Shown: piece by piece, positions 17,071 through 25,623 of the stretch
Numbering within the stretch: the first letter of the stretch is position 1
Layout of the letters: each line of letters opens with the position of its first letter
Assembly (NCBI RefSeq): GCF_026627445.1
Contig: NZ_JAPNLJ010000060.1
Span: forward strand, 1 to 39,445
Direction: 5' to 3'
DNA from: Streptomyces sp. H27-H1
GTDB lineage: Bacteria; Actinomycetota; Actinomycetes; Streptomycetales; Streptomycetaceae
Length of the DNA: 39,445 nucleotides
Position numbers and translations under genes: made by a program
The notes under the pieces: model-generated
Seen by the model: only the letters and a program-made list of their open reading frames with translations
Databases searched by the model: none
What the model was told of the DNA's origin: nothing

Positions 17071-18278
17071 CCGCGCTTTCCGAGTCGTCCCGCGACGGCT
17101 TCGCCGACTTCGGTGACGAGCGAACGGAGGCCGACCTCCTCGCCGAGGGGTGCCAGGGCTTCTGTGTGCTGTCCCACCCGGAGGACCCAGGTCCGGTCGG
17201 CGGTGGCGCCGAAGGCCGTCTCGACGGCGGGGATGTGTGAGGCCAGCGCCTCGCACGCGGCGCGTACGTTGCCGTTCCCGGTCTCCGCCTCGGTGACGGG
17301 CTGCTCGAAGGCACCCACGAAGCTGACGGGCCGGGCGGAGCGCAGCTTGACGATGACGGCGTCCGGGAGGGTGTGGTTGCCGAAGGTGTTGGACTTGCCG
17401 GTGGGCATCGACAGGGTGAAGCCCTCGATGAACGCCTCCACCGCGCGGCGGACCGGCTCGCCCGCGCGCTCGCCGTCCAGGAGTCCGGCGTCTAGGTTCC
17501 TGGCCAGCAGGTCGACGTCGAGGGCGGCGTAGCGGTACAGGGTGGCCGAGTTGAAGTCGACGGTGCCGATCATCCCGGCGCCGGGCTCGGCGCTGCTGTT
17601 GCGGTCGTCCACCGCCGTGAAGTAGTCCGACTCGACATCCACAGCGTGGACGCTGAGGGCGTGGGCGACTTGGGCGGCGGCATCGACGTTGATGTCGGCG
17701 GTGTCCGCGACCATGCGTCCGAACAGCGCGATGTCGACGGAGTGACGGCCGGCTGCAAGCTGTTTGGCCTTTGCCCTGACTTCCTTGTCCTTGATGAAGA
17801 TCTTGGGATCGGTCTTCGCGCCGATGCCCTCGATCACCAGGCCTGCCAGGCCGTCGAGCTGGTGGGCGCTGAGGAACAGCAGGTAGGAGGACTGCGGAGC
17901 CTGGGCGTCGGCGGCTTCCTCACCTTTCTCGCCCTTGCTCCCGGGGTTGCGTGTCGGAGCCTCGATCTTGGCGCCCGTCGCGGCGGCGAGGATCTCGGCT
18001 GCCATCGGCCACACCTGTTCCTCTGTCAGAGAGGGCTCGTGTCCCATGACCCGCTCGGCCAGCGCCTCGACCACCTTCTTCGTGCGCACCCCCAGCTCGG
18101 AGGGGTCCAGCAGCGTCCCGAAAGCCTGCCTGGTCGACTTCTTCCAGGCCTGGCTGGAGACGCGCGACCTGCGTACACCGCCATACACTGCGCTTTTGGG
18201 GGCACCTGTGTCGTCGCGGTTCAGGTTGCTCGGCGGGACGGTCTGCAGGATGTGTACGTCGAGGATCGTGCGGTTCAC
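17067..18278 (-). CDS. cas7e: Cascade backbone subunit Cas7e (Cse4/CasC)
   Basis: 403 residues from a GTG at rc 18276-18278. This is the repeated backbone protein that coats the crRNA spacer. Signature segments are ILDVHILQTVPPSNLNRDDT, the Arg-rich GGVRRSRVSSQAWKKSTRQA, and FTLSMPTGKSNTFGNHTLPD near the C-terminus. A charged, low-complexity insertion (NPGSKGEKGEEAADAQAP) near residue 115 is common in actinobacterial members. It overlaps cse2 (GTGA) and cas5e (ATGA) by 4 bp each, indicating one transcript. Full length for the family. Confidence 0.95.
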   Translation of the reverse strand: MNRTILDVHILQTVPPSNLNRDDTGAPKSAVYGGVRRSRVSSQAWKKSTRQAFGTLLDPSELGVRTKKVVEALAERVMGHEPSLTEEQVWPMAAEILAAATGAKIEAPTRNPGSKGEKGEEAADAQAPQSSYLLFLSAHQLDGLAGLVIEGIGAKTDPKIFIKDKEVRAKAKQLAAGRHSVDIALFGRMVADTADINVDAAAQVAHALSVHAVDVESDYFTAVDDRNSSAEPGAGMIGTVDFNSATLYRYAALDVDLLARNLDAGLLDGERAGEPVRRAVEAFIEGFTLSMPTGKSNTFGNHTLPDAVIVKLRSARPVSFVGAFEQPVTEAETGNGNVRAACEALASHIPAVETAFGATADRTWVLRVGQHTEALAPLGEEVGLRSLVTEVGEAVAGRLGKRG

Positions 18279-19027
18279 TCGTCTTCCTTCATCTCGTTCG
18301 TGGTGGTCTCGGTCTGCGCCTGCGGAAGCGGCTCTGTGGGCAGCGAGCCGGATTTGGGCGCCCGGTACGCGTGAAAGCCCCGGCCCCAGGCCTGGCGGAT
18401 CCGGGCCGGGCCTCCAGGCCGCTGCCATTCCTCCAGCTGCTCCGCGAGCAGCCCGTAGTCCAGGGGCACGGGGATCTCGTTCGCCCGGAACAGGACGACG
18501 AGCTCACGCAACCGCTGCGCCATCACAGCGAGCGTGCTCGCGGATCCGGCCCGTACGAACCGTTTGCGGATGCCCTCGTCGGATTCGGCTCCCGACATGA
18601 GCCTGCGCACGGCCGCTCCGACGGACGTTCCGTCCGAGCGGTGTGTGACCGCGGTCCGCTCGGACTGCTGGTGCAGGGCCCAGAGGGTGACCGCGATGTG
18701 CGCCGCGCGCTCTGCCCGTTCCGCGACTGCCTCACTGGCGGGCGCTTGCCCCCGGGCAAGGCGCTTTGCGTGGAACTCCTCGATTCCGAGCAGTCCCCAG
18801 AGCTCGGAAAGTTCCGTGGCTTGCCGGCCGATGCCCCGGCGCAGCTGCGCGAGTGTCCGCACGGCGTACGAACGGTTCTTGCAATAGTCCCTCTGCAGGG
18901 TCTCGATGTGCTGTGCGACGGCATGGCGCAGCGGGGAATACCCGTCCTTCTCGTCCGCCTGTACGGCGTTACCCGTCGGGGTGCTCGGGGAGAGTAGCGC
19001 CGGGGTCCTGGTCTGGGTTTCGGTCAT
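18275..19027 (-). CDS. cse2: Cascade small subunit Cse2 (CasB)
   Basis: 250 residues, the alpha-helical small subunit that forms the belly of Cascade and contacts the target strands. The start is the ATG at rc 19025-19027, four bases inside the end of the cas3-cse1 gene. The N-terminal 30 residues are Thr/Pro rich. The core has RSYAVRTLAQLRRGIGRQAT and ELSELWGLLG, matching Cse2. It is somewhat longer than E. coli CasB through N- and C-terminal tails (the latter acidic, ETTTNEMKEDE). Much longer readings of this frame run antisense-like through cse1 and are not credible. Confidence 0.92.
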   Translation of the reverse strand: MTETQTRTPALLSPSTPTGNAVQADEKDGYSPLRHAVAQHIETLQRDYCKNRSYAVRTLAQLRRGIGRQATELSELWGLLGIEEFHAKRLARGQAPASEAVAERAERAAHIAVTLWALHQQSERTAVTHRSDGTSVGAAVRRLMSGAESDEGIRKRFVRAGSASTLAVMAQRLRELVVLFRANEIPVPLDYGLLAEQLEEWQRPGGPARIRQAWGRGFHAYRAPKSGSLPTEPLPQAQTETTTNEMKEDE

Positions 19028-22000
19028 GGAGTCGTCTCCTTGCTGATCTCGGCTCCTTCCGTACCGGGCGGGGGCTCCGTCCCGGTCGTCCGCTCGACCG
19101 GGAGGGCTTTGAACAACCGGCGCAGGAACATCCGCTCGGCTGCCGCGTGGTCGAGCCAGCCCCGCACGCCTGCGGCGGCCAGCTCCTTGTCCCCCGTCTC
19201 CTTGATAAGGCGGTAGGCGGTCCGCCGCCAAGCTGTCCTCGCGTCGCCCGGGTCCCGTGCGGGTCCCAGGTCGGCCAGCCACTGCCGGTAAGGTCCGTTC
19301 AACAGCCCGAAGCCGAGGTCGCGCATCGCGTCCCGCGGTGATTCCGTGTCCCGCCCGGAGGCTCGGGCGATGTCGGCCGCGAGATCGCCGAGGGCCCCAA
19401 CGGCGGCATTGCTGTCCTCCACGGCCCCCAGGGCCTCGGTGGCGTACCGCTGGTCCTGCTCGTGCAGCAGTACGACAGCCATGGTCACGCTGTCGTCGAC
19501 CAGTTCGTCGATGACCGACTGCTGGGTGCCGTACGTGGCGCCGATCAGGCGTGGCCTGATGAGCAGCTCCTCGGACAGCACACGCTCGTAGGTGAGTTCG
19601 GCGATCCATTTCAGTACGCCGGCTCGCAGGTACGGGGAGGGTTCGCCCCTCGGGGCGGGAACCTCCTGGCCCTGTGACATGAGCAGGGAGGCGAGGCTGC
19701 GCCACGCGGCCCGCGAGGGATCGTGTTCGCGCGGCATGTAGACGGGCGAGCTGCCGAGCTTCTTCTCCTGGGGCTTGCTGCGTCGCCAGGCGCTCATCGG
19801 CTCGTAGATGTGCTTGTTCTGGGGGGTGAGCGGGTCGCCGTAGGCGAGGACCACTCCGTGCACGCTCCGGCCGTCGTGGTGCAGGCGGATCCGTCGCGAC
19901 TGCCACGTGTAGAGGTCCCGGGGGCCGCTTGGCCGGGTCTCCAGTTTTTCCTGTACGCCGGGCCCACACTGGTCCCGGCGCCAGGCCGGGGTGTCGTCTC
20001 GGATGGAGAGGCCGGTCGCGTCGGTGGCGACGAGGTTGAGCAGGAGGGTCTGGCGGAGGCTGTCGCCTTCCACGAATACGCCTCCCAGATTGCCGGCCCA
20101 TGCCACGCCCTGCGGGTATCCCTTGCCGCCTTTCACCCTCGGATCGCCCACGGCCCCCGATTTGATGCCGGACGTGTCGAATGCCTGGGTGTGTACCAGC
20201 CAGCGCGCGGCTTCCGCGAAGGAGAGCCGGTCCGCGCCGGGGCTGCGCATGGTGAAGAAGGGCTCCCCGTTGGGGACGTCGGCGACGATCCGGTTGAGGG
20301 ATGCGACCTCGTCCTTCTGGGTCCTGAGGTCGGGCACCTGGAAGAACGGCTGGGTGGGATGGAGGAGGTCTAACCTCTCCCGGTGGCGGTCGAGGTAGCC
20401 CGGAACGGAGGCGAAGGCATCGGGGCTGTTGTACAGCTCCTCCCAGGCGTCGAGGTCCGGGGGCCCGTCGACGGCGTCATGGAGGATCGCCAGGAGCAGC
20501 CTGATCAGAGCGAACTCCTGGGAGGGAGTGTCACCGACCAGGCGCCGCACTTCGTGGGCCCGCGCGAAGGCCTCCTTCAGGGACAGCTCCGTGGTGGTCC
20601 CGTCCCGTAACTGCACAGGCAGCCATGGGCGGGAGACCAAGTCGAAACTGGGCATGCCCTTCACCAACTTCACGTCCTTGGCCCCTGCTGGATGGATCTC
20701 CAGACCGTCGGCCACGCTGTAGCGGAGGTCGAAGCCTGCCAGGCGGGTCTGACAATCCTCGTCGAGGACGAGAATCAGCTCGCCGGCCAGCCAATGGCAC
20801 TCCGGTTTCTGCCACTCGTCGGGGCAGAACTTCTCCAGCTCCTCGATCGCCCGGTCGATGACCCACGGCTTGGAGAAGTGGTATGGCAGGCGCAGCGCGC
20901 TGGCCGCGACGGCGCGCGCCGTACGGGGTGGCGGAACCGCGTCCACGGGTACGTCGAGGCCGCCCCGCCCTCGGTCCAGCCAGGGCAGCGTCGCGTAGGT
21001 ACCGTCACCGCGCCGCTGGATGACAAGCACTTCCAGGCTCTCGTCACTGTCCCGCACCTGTGCACGTCCGGCCCGCGTACCGTCGGCGTCACCGACCCCG
21101 GCGTCGATCCAGCCGACCAGGGACCTGCCCGGCCTGCGCACCTTGTCGAGCCTGAAGACATCGGCGGCCGACTCCTGCTTGGCGACCCGGGTCTGGTGCT
21201 CGTCCTGGGCCTCTGCCATCGCGTCCGCCCAGGTGGCATGCGGGGCGTCGCACGTGTCCGCGTACGCAGTCTGCACGAGCGCACTGATGTGGTCCGGCAA
21301 TATGACGGGGGCTTCCATGCCGTGCTCTTCGAGCACCGCAAGGGAACGCAGCAACGCATGGCGTCCGTAGACGGATACCGAGCCGGCCACGGGTGCCGGC
21401 GGAACCGCTTCCCAGTCGACTCCCGTGATCAGGCAGCGGGCAGTGCGCAGGAGAGCGGGGCGGAGTGACTGTCCCGGCCCGCGGTTGTGGCGGTGGAGTC
21501 TGCCCATCCGCTGGAGGAGAAGGTCGACAGGGGCCAGGTCGGTGACCAGGAGGTCGAAGTCGATGTCGAGCGACTGCTCGGCCACCTGGCTGGCCACGAC
21601 GATCTGGGGTCCGGCGGGCCGGGGGCCGTCGGGGCCAAAGCGCGCCACGAGGTCGTCGTCCTTGAGCGCGCGGTCCAGGTCGAGGAAGCGGGAGTGCGCG
21701 ACCGTCACGGCCTCGGGTCCGAAGCGCTCGCGCAGCACCTCGGCCGCCTGCAGGACACGATCGACGGTGTTGCGGACCACCAAGGCACAGCCGCCCCCGT
21801 GGAGTTCCCGCTCCAAGCGGTCCGCCAGTGCCCCGGGATCGTCGCCCAGCCGCTCCACCACTACCTCGGTGCGGCGCTCCGCACTGGCTTCGGGATGGGC
21901 GATGACGGATGCCCGGCCCGGTGCGACGGTGGTGATGATCGGGTACCTGTCGGTCTGCGCCAGCTCGGGGCGCGGGTCGTCGCTGCCGGCGTAGGCCTCG

Positions 22001-23556
22001 GCGAGTCGGCGGCGGCGATCCGCGGGGAGGGTGGCGGACAGCATGACGGCGGGAACCCCGTAGGCCCCAAGCCAGTGCAGAACGCGCTGGAGGTAGGTGT
22101 TCATGTAGGCGTCGTAGGCATGCACTTCGTCGATGACGACAACCTTGCCGGCGAGCGCGAGGTGGCGGAGGGCGAGGTGCCTGCTCTTGAGGCCGGCGAA
22201 GAGGAGCTGGTCGATGGTGCCCACGACGAAGGGGGCGAGCATGCCCTTCTTGCGGCCGCGGAGCCACTGGTGCGCGACGAGCTGGGCGGAGATGTGGGAG
22301 GTGTCCTCGCGGCGCGAGGGGGCCGTGGTCGAAACGCCGTCGGCATCGACGGCGGCAATGGTGCGGGCTCCGGCTCGCAGGTCCTTGGCAGATTCCTCGT
22401 TGAGCGCCCCTTTGGAGTGGGCGAGGTACACCGTGGGGTCCACGTCGCCGGGCAGAAGCCGCAGCCATCGACGGGTACGGCTGTACATGGCGTTCGAGGT
22501 GGCGCGAGTCGGCAGGGCTATAAAGCAGCCGCCGGCTCCGCTCCGGGCCGCGAACTCCTCGACGACGGCCAGGGCGGCCTCCGTCTTCCCCTCCCCCATG
22601 GGTGCCTCGATGATCATCAGCCCCGGCTCCTGCGCCTTCCTCGCCTGCCGGACGGCCTCCTCCTGGAGGGGACGAACGACGGGAAGACGGAAACGCGTGG
22701 CGAACAACTCCTGTGCCGTCCCCTCTGGCGGGAGCGGGGACCAGGGCCGAGGCAGGTCAAGACCACGCCATGCGGCATCGATCCGCTCCGCCTCGTCACG
22801 GTGCGGCCCTTCCTCGGGGAAGAGCAGGAAGAGATCGGGATTGCTCGCGATCCAGTCGGCAACGATGACCAGAGCGGACAAGACTGCCTGAACGGGCTGC
22901 GCCAACTTCACCGCTCGCCACTCATCCAACCGGCCCTGGACGCCGTATGCCCCGGCGCACGCATCGAGGAGTTCCTTCTGCACGGAGCGCCACACGACGT
23001 TGCTGGGCCCTTCCATGCGCAGGAGTCCGCTGTGCTGCCGGAGCTGGCGGAAATCCTCGTGCCCGGGCGGCAGGCCGTGGTGTCCCCCGACCGGAACGGC
23101 GAAGGACATGACGTTCCGGGGCGGCCAGCCCTGGCCCTCCAGCCACTCCTCCAGCAGGACCTGGCCGGCAAGGCTGTGCGGAGCGCGCCTTCGCTCCGTC
23201 CCGAACTGCTTGAGCGTGGGCATCTCCAGCCCCTCAGAGCTCATGCGGGCCGCGAGATCCTCCACCTGGCATGCGAAGGCGGGGGTTGCCTTACCGATGT
23301 CGTGGACCGCGGCGAGCCAGACAGCCAGCAGCCTCCCGTCCGCATCACCCCCCGGCATTGCGTCAGCCACGAGGTTCTTCACCTGCCGTGGAAGCCACTC
23401 GTCCCACAACCGGCCGGCCATGGCCGCCGAGTCGGCCATGTGCCGCCACAGCGGAAGCCACTTCCCCAATTCTCGAACGTCCTTGGCCCATACCCGGCGA
23501 GCGGCTGGCGTCAGCTGCTCGCTCCAGTGCGCCGGGCGAGCGACACTGTCCTTCAT
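19024..23556 (-). CDS. cas3-cse1: Cas3-Cse1 fusion: nuclease-helicase joined to Cascade large subunit
   Basis: One uninterrupted frame of 1510 residues. Residues 1 to about 960 are Cas3. They contain His39 in LWRHMADSAA, the HD pair in AVHDIGK (85-86), GGHHGLPPGH (157-166), Walker A MGEGKT (320-325), the DEVHAYD box near 476, SATLP near 503 and the motif VI region QRMGRLHRHN near 684. From Met968 (MPSFDLVSRPWLPVQLRDG) to the end is a complete Cse1/CasA of about 543 residues, with QEFALIRLLLAILHDAV and HPTQPFFQVP. I chose the ATG at 23556 because GGGGGA lies just upstream; an earlier in-frame ATG at 23655 is less likely. Cse1 recognises the PAM and recruits Cas3, so the fusion makes recruitment intramolecular. 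Such fusions are known from some actinobacteria. Confidence 0.96.
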   Translation of the reverse strand: MKDSVARPAHWSEQLTPAARRVWAKDVRELGKWLPLWRHMADSAAMAGRLWDEWLPRQVKNLVADAMPGGDADGRLLAVWLAAVHDIGKATPAFACQVEDLAARMSSEGLEMPTLKQFGTERRRAPHSLAGQVLLEEWLEGQGWPPRNVMSFAVPVGGHHGLPPGHEDFRQLRQHSGLLRMEGPSNVVWRSVQKELLDACAGAYGVQGRLDEWRAVKLAQPVQAVLSALVIVADWIASNPDLFLLFPEEGPHRDEAERIDAAWRGLDLPRPWSPLPPEGTAQELFATRFRLPVVRPLQEEAVRQARKAQEPGLMIIEAPMGEGKTEAALAVVEEFAARSGAGGCFIALPTRATSNAMYSRTRRWLRLLPGDVDPTVYLAHSKGALNEESAKDLRAGARTIAAVDADGVSTTAPSRREDTSHISAQLVAHQWLRGRKKGMLAPFVVGTIDQLLFAGLKSRHLALRHLALAGKVVVIDEVHAYDAYMNTYLQRVLHWLGAYGVPAVMLSATLPADRRRRLAEAYAGSDDPRPELAQTDRYPIITTVAPGRASVIAHPEASAERRTEVVVERLGDDPGALADRLERELHGGGCALVVRNTVDRVLQAAEVLRERFGPEAVTVAHSRFLDLDRALKDDDLVARFGPDGPRPAGPQIVVASQVAEQSLDIDFDLLVTDLAPVDLLLQRMGRLHRHNRGPGQSLRPALLRTARCLITGVDWEAVPPAPVAGSVSVYGRHALLRSLAVLEEHGMEAPVILPDHISALVQTAYADTCDAPHATWADAMAEAQDEHQTRVAKQESAADVFRLDKVRRPGRSLVGWIDAGVGDADGTRAGRAQVRDSDESLEVLVIQRRGDGTYATLPWLDRGRGGLDVPVDAVPPPRTARAVAASALRLPYHFSKPWVIDRAIEELEKFCPDEWQKPECHWLAGELILVLDEDCQTRLAGFDLRYSVADGLEIHPAGAKDVKLVKGMPSFDLVSRPWLPVQLRDGTTTELSLKEAFARAHEVRRLVGDTPSQEFALIRLLLAILHDAVDGPPDLDAWEELYNSPDAFASVPGYLDRHRERLDLLHPTQPFFQVPDLRTQKDEVASLNRIVADVPNGEPFFTMRSPGADRLSFAEAARWLVHTQAFDTSGIKSGAVGDPRVKGGKGYPQGVAWAGNLGGVFVEGDSLRQTLLLNLVATDATGLSIRDDTPAWRRDQCGPGVQEKLETRPSGPRDLYTWQSRRIRLHHDGRSVHGVVLAYGDPLTPQNKHIYEPMSAWRRSKPQEKKLGSSPVYMPREHDPSRAAWRSLASLLMSQGQEVPAPRGEPSPYLRAGVLKWIAELTYERVLSEELLIRPRLIGATYGTQQSVIDELVDDSVTMAVVLLHEQDQRYATEALGAVEDSNAAVGALGDLAADIARASGRDTESPRDAMRDLGFGLLNGPYRQWLADLGPARDPGDARTAWRRTAYRLIKETGDKELAAAGVRGWLDHAAAERMFLRRLFKALPVERTTGTEPPPGTEGAEISKETTP

Positions 23557-23700
23557 CCCATCCCCCAAACTGCAAACCGTGGCCTCTTGCCCTGTCCTCG
23601 GTCCGAATGTCGGCCCACCCGGGGAGGGAGGGCCCCAATGTTCTCCCCCGAACACCAGGGCCCTGTGCGTCGTGATCCAAGGCTGCGCCGTGTGCAGCTC

Positions 23701-23892
23701 CTACGCGATCCCTCGCCGGGGTGAAAGCCGAAGGACCACCACGACCACGACCACGATCACGGCGATCCGGATACCGATGTCGACCGGCAGTGTCGATCCC
23801 GCTCCTGCCGTCAGCACGGCAATGACGACGGGCAGCAACCAGGGAACTGGTTGCTGCCCGTCACTGACTGGAGGGTAGGGGGGAGTTAACAT
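23701..23892 (-). CDS. Small membrane protein upstream of cas3-cse1
   Basis: A 63-residue protein from an ATG at rc 23890-23892 with an AAAGGAA ribosome binding site at good spacing. The N-terminus is MLTPPYPPVSDGQQPVPWLL. It is followed by two adjoining hydrophobic stretches (LLPVVIAVLTAGAGSTLPV and IGIRIAVIVVVVVVVLRL) and a short basic tail, so one or two membrane helices. It reads in the same direction as the cas operon and ends 144 bp before cas3-cse1. No family is recognised. It might be a leader gene of the operon or an unrelated neighbour; only position and strand suggest a link. Confidence 0.5.
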   Translation of the reverse strand: MLTPPYPPVSDGQQPVPWLLPVVIAVLTAGAGSTLPVDIGIRIAVIVVVVVVVLRLSPRRGIA

Positions 23893-24440
23893 TGGCAGGT
23901 TCCTTTCGGGAACGTCTAGGTAGCTCAGGCCGAGCCCGCATTGCCTTGGCTCCACACCTGCAGGTGGGTTCGGCCTGAGTCGTCGATGATCCGACGGAGC
24001 CTAGAAACCTGAGGCCCCGTCAGGATTTTTACGGTACACGGCTGCCCCATGATCATGTCGGACCCTGTTCAGATAGCCAGGCAAGGCCGATTAGAAGCAC
24101 AGTTGTACCGAGAATTTCTAACAGGACCTCAAGGGACTCCATCCCCGCAGAAACGGGGAGCAGATCTGCCGCTTAGACGCACAGGGGTCATCCCCACGTC
24201 AGTGGGGAACACGGCCGAACAACGGTAGTCGGCGCTCCTGACCACGATAGGGCTCGGCCTCTGCACGCGCAGCAAGTCCGGGGAACGCGACTGCGCTCCC
24301 CTGAGCCCCAGGAGCTCCCCACTGCTGATGAGGTGGGCACGCCGCGCTGGCCGAGGCAGGCGGAGAGCGCGCGGCGATGGAGCGGGAGCAGCTGATCATC
24401 TTTGGTAGCCACGACGGCTTCCTGATCCATCAGCGAGGCT
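23893..24440. other. Intergenic region upstream of the cas operon
   Basis: No convincing gene in about 550 bp, which is AT-richer than its surroundings. It holds a perfect 12-bp palindrome CACCTGCAGGTG at 23955-23966, 63 bp upstream of the small membrane protein start and so a candidate operator. There is a small stem CCTGA/TCAGG at 24008-24024 followed by ATTTTT, terminator-like for + transcription. A two-repeat CRISPR relic lies at 24135-24212 (listed separately). The promoter of the cas operon probably lies here or in 23557-23700, but I cannot place -35/-10 boxes with confidence. Confidence 0.4.
24135..24212 (-). repeat. Degenerate two-repeat CRISPR relic
   Basis: Two 29-bp copies of the array 1 repeat with several substitutions. 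The first (24135-24163) keeps CATCCCCGC and ACGGGGAGCAG. The second (24184-24212) keeps GGGGTCATCCCC but reads ACGTCAGTGGGGAACAC after it. They are separated by only 20 bp instead of 32. Both are in the array 1 orientation, so transcription would be on the - strand. I see no leader. The stem in copy 2 retains pairing (CCCCAC/GTGGGG), so Cas6e recognition is conceivable but unproven. Confidence 0.75.
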
Positions 24441-25085
24441 TTGTCGAATCGCGTGGTCGCTCGTGCGCAGAGCTTCGGCCAGCTGGCCGCGCGAGTCTTT
24501 GGGCAGCGCTCCGGAGTCGAGTGCGCAGGAGACAATGAGCTCACGGCAGTCGGACGACTACCGTTGCTCGGTCCTGTCCATCCTGCTGCTCTGGCTGTTC
24601 GCCTGCTCGGGCTCCTCGCAGCCTTGTTCCTGACAGTGAACAGCCAGGTCGCGGACGGGCATCCGTGGATGAGTCCGGCACGGGTGGTCGGGATCGCCGG
24701 ACTCGGCGCACTCGCCGAGGCCGACCGGCGCATGCTGAACCGCTCCCTGCCCCTCGAGTACACGACTGTGACGGCCGTCGGCGCCGTCGAAGCGTGCCGA
24801 GTGGTGCCGGAGACCGAGCAGGAGGAGGTACGCGGCCACTCACGCGGCTCTTCGATCTGCGCGGCCGTCGACGACCTCTGCGCAGCTATCGGGCGCCAGG
24901 CCGAGCTGAAGCCGAGGCGCACCGACCCGGTGCACAGGGCTCGGGTGCGCGCGGAGGCACTGGAGGCCGTACGCAACCTCCACGCGGCCAAGGCGCGGCT
25001 CGTCGAGGGCGACCAAGCTGCGCTCACCGACCTGTTCGCCATCCTCGGCTCGCTCCTTGCCGCACGGTGGCCCCGACGTACCTGA
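24441..25085 (+). CDS. Hypothetical protein, uncertain start, possibly frameshifted
   Basis: A + strand frame of up to 214 residues from a TTG at 24441. The portion from about 24580 looks protein-like: a hydrophobic helix (RLLGLLAALFLTVNSQ), then PARVVGIAGLGALAEADRRM and a charged helical C-terminus (EALEAVRNLHAAKARLVEGD). The only good ribosome binding site (CAGGAGA) precedes an ATG at 24536 in another frame. That frame encodes MSSRQSDDYR and stops after 31 codons, which suggests a frameshift near 24600 in an originally intact gene. It overlaps the next frame, also damaged. No family recognised. Confidence 0.4.
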   Translation: MSNRVVARAQSFGQLAARVFGQRSGVECAGDNELTAVGRLPLLGPVHPAALAVRLLGLLAALFLTVNSQVADGHPWMSPARVVGIAGLGALAEADRRMLNRSLPLEYTTVTAVGAVEACRVVPETEQEEVRGHSRGSSICAAVDDLCAAIGRQAELKPRRTDPVHRARVRAEALEAVRNLHAAKARLVEGDQAALTDLFAILGSLLAARWPRRT

Positions 25086-25419
25086 ATCCGGGCTCCTTGG
25101 TCTCGGCGGAGCTGCTGACGGTGGAACCCAGCTGGGAAGGCCCGCCGCTGCGCAACGAGACGATCGGCGCGAAGCTCCTCGGCTACGGTCTCTTCATCGC
25201 CGGCCTTGTAGTGGTAGGCAAGCTGTGTCCCTCCTCCACCTCCCTGAGCCGCTCACCTGGGGCCTGCTCGTCCTCATGGCGAGCACCGGCCACCGCGGAC
25301 TCAAGCGCTGGATCCCCGTACCGACCCTCCCCACGGAGCTCCTCCCGTCTCCGGCTCCATCAACTCCTGCCGAACCTTGGCCCGTTGCGGAGCGGGAGGG
25401 CACGCATGGGCGCCGGTGA
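25067..25419 (+). pseudogene. Frameshifted membrane protein gene before array 2
   Basis: The first part reads from a GTG at 25067 and encodes VAPTYLNPGSLVSAELLTVE and a membrane helix (KLLGYGLFIAGLVVVGKL). After about 25230 sensible sequence continues only in another frame: EPLTWGLLVLMASTGHRGLK, then LPTELLPSPAP and a stop at 25419. One indel near 25225-25245 would join them into a protein of about 117 residues with two hydrophobic segments. The tail TELLPSPA..P..AERE recurs in decayed form before array 3 (30571-30661). Function unknown. The conserved position next to a leader is the notable feature. Confidence 0.45.
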
Positions 25420-25529
25420 GGCTCCTCCTGCTGATGGGTGGCGCTCGACACAGGGCCCGTCCCTTGGCTGAAGCCGAGCTGCTTTCTGCAGCATCCGGCG
25501 TCCGTATGGCCCGCGATTGCGGCCCGCCA

Positions 25530-25623
25530 GAGGGTTGAGATTTAGCGAATGCCCTACATGTCGGAATCTTCGGAAGGAATGAAAAAGGGTCTATGGCCGC
25601 TGTAACGTGCCAGGTCAGGCAGT
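25530..25623 (+). promoter_or_regulatory. Leader of CRISPR array 2
   Basis: An AT-rich block directly before the first repeat. It contains TTTAGCGA (25541-25548), CATGTCGGAATCTTCGGAAG (25557-25576), a GAATGAAAAAG run and CTGTAACGTGCCAGGTCAGG just before the array. The last segment matches leader 3 almost base for base (CTGTAAAGTGCCAGGTCAGT). By analogy with type I-E leaders it should carry the array promoter and the integration site for new spacers. Confidence 0.8.

Noticed and set aside
21487..23724. A 745-codon + strand frame opposite cas3
   Set aside because: It is fully antisense to the Cas3 coding sequence, which has all expected motifs. No ribosome binding site or domain in the antisense frame.
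24051..24059. CATGTCGGA upstream of the CRISPR relic resembles part of leader 2
   Set aside because: Only nine bases match, the other leader words are missing, and the orientation does not fit the direction of the relic repeats.
24188..25042. A 284-codon - strand frame opposite the 24.4-25.1 kb gene
   Set aside because: Ser/Arg/Ala-rich translation with no hydrophobic or domain structure. The + strand reading looks more protein-like, although it too is uncertain.
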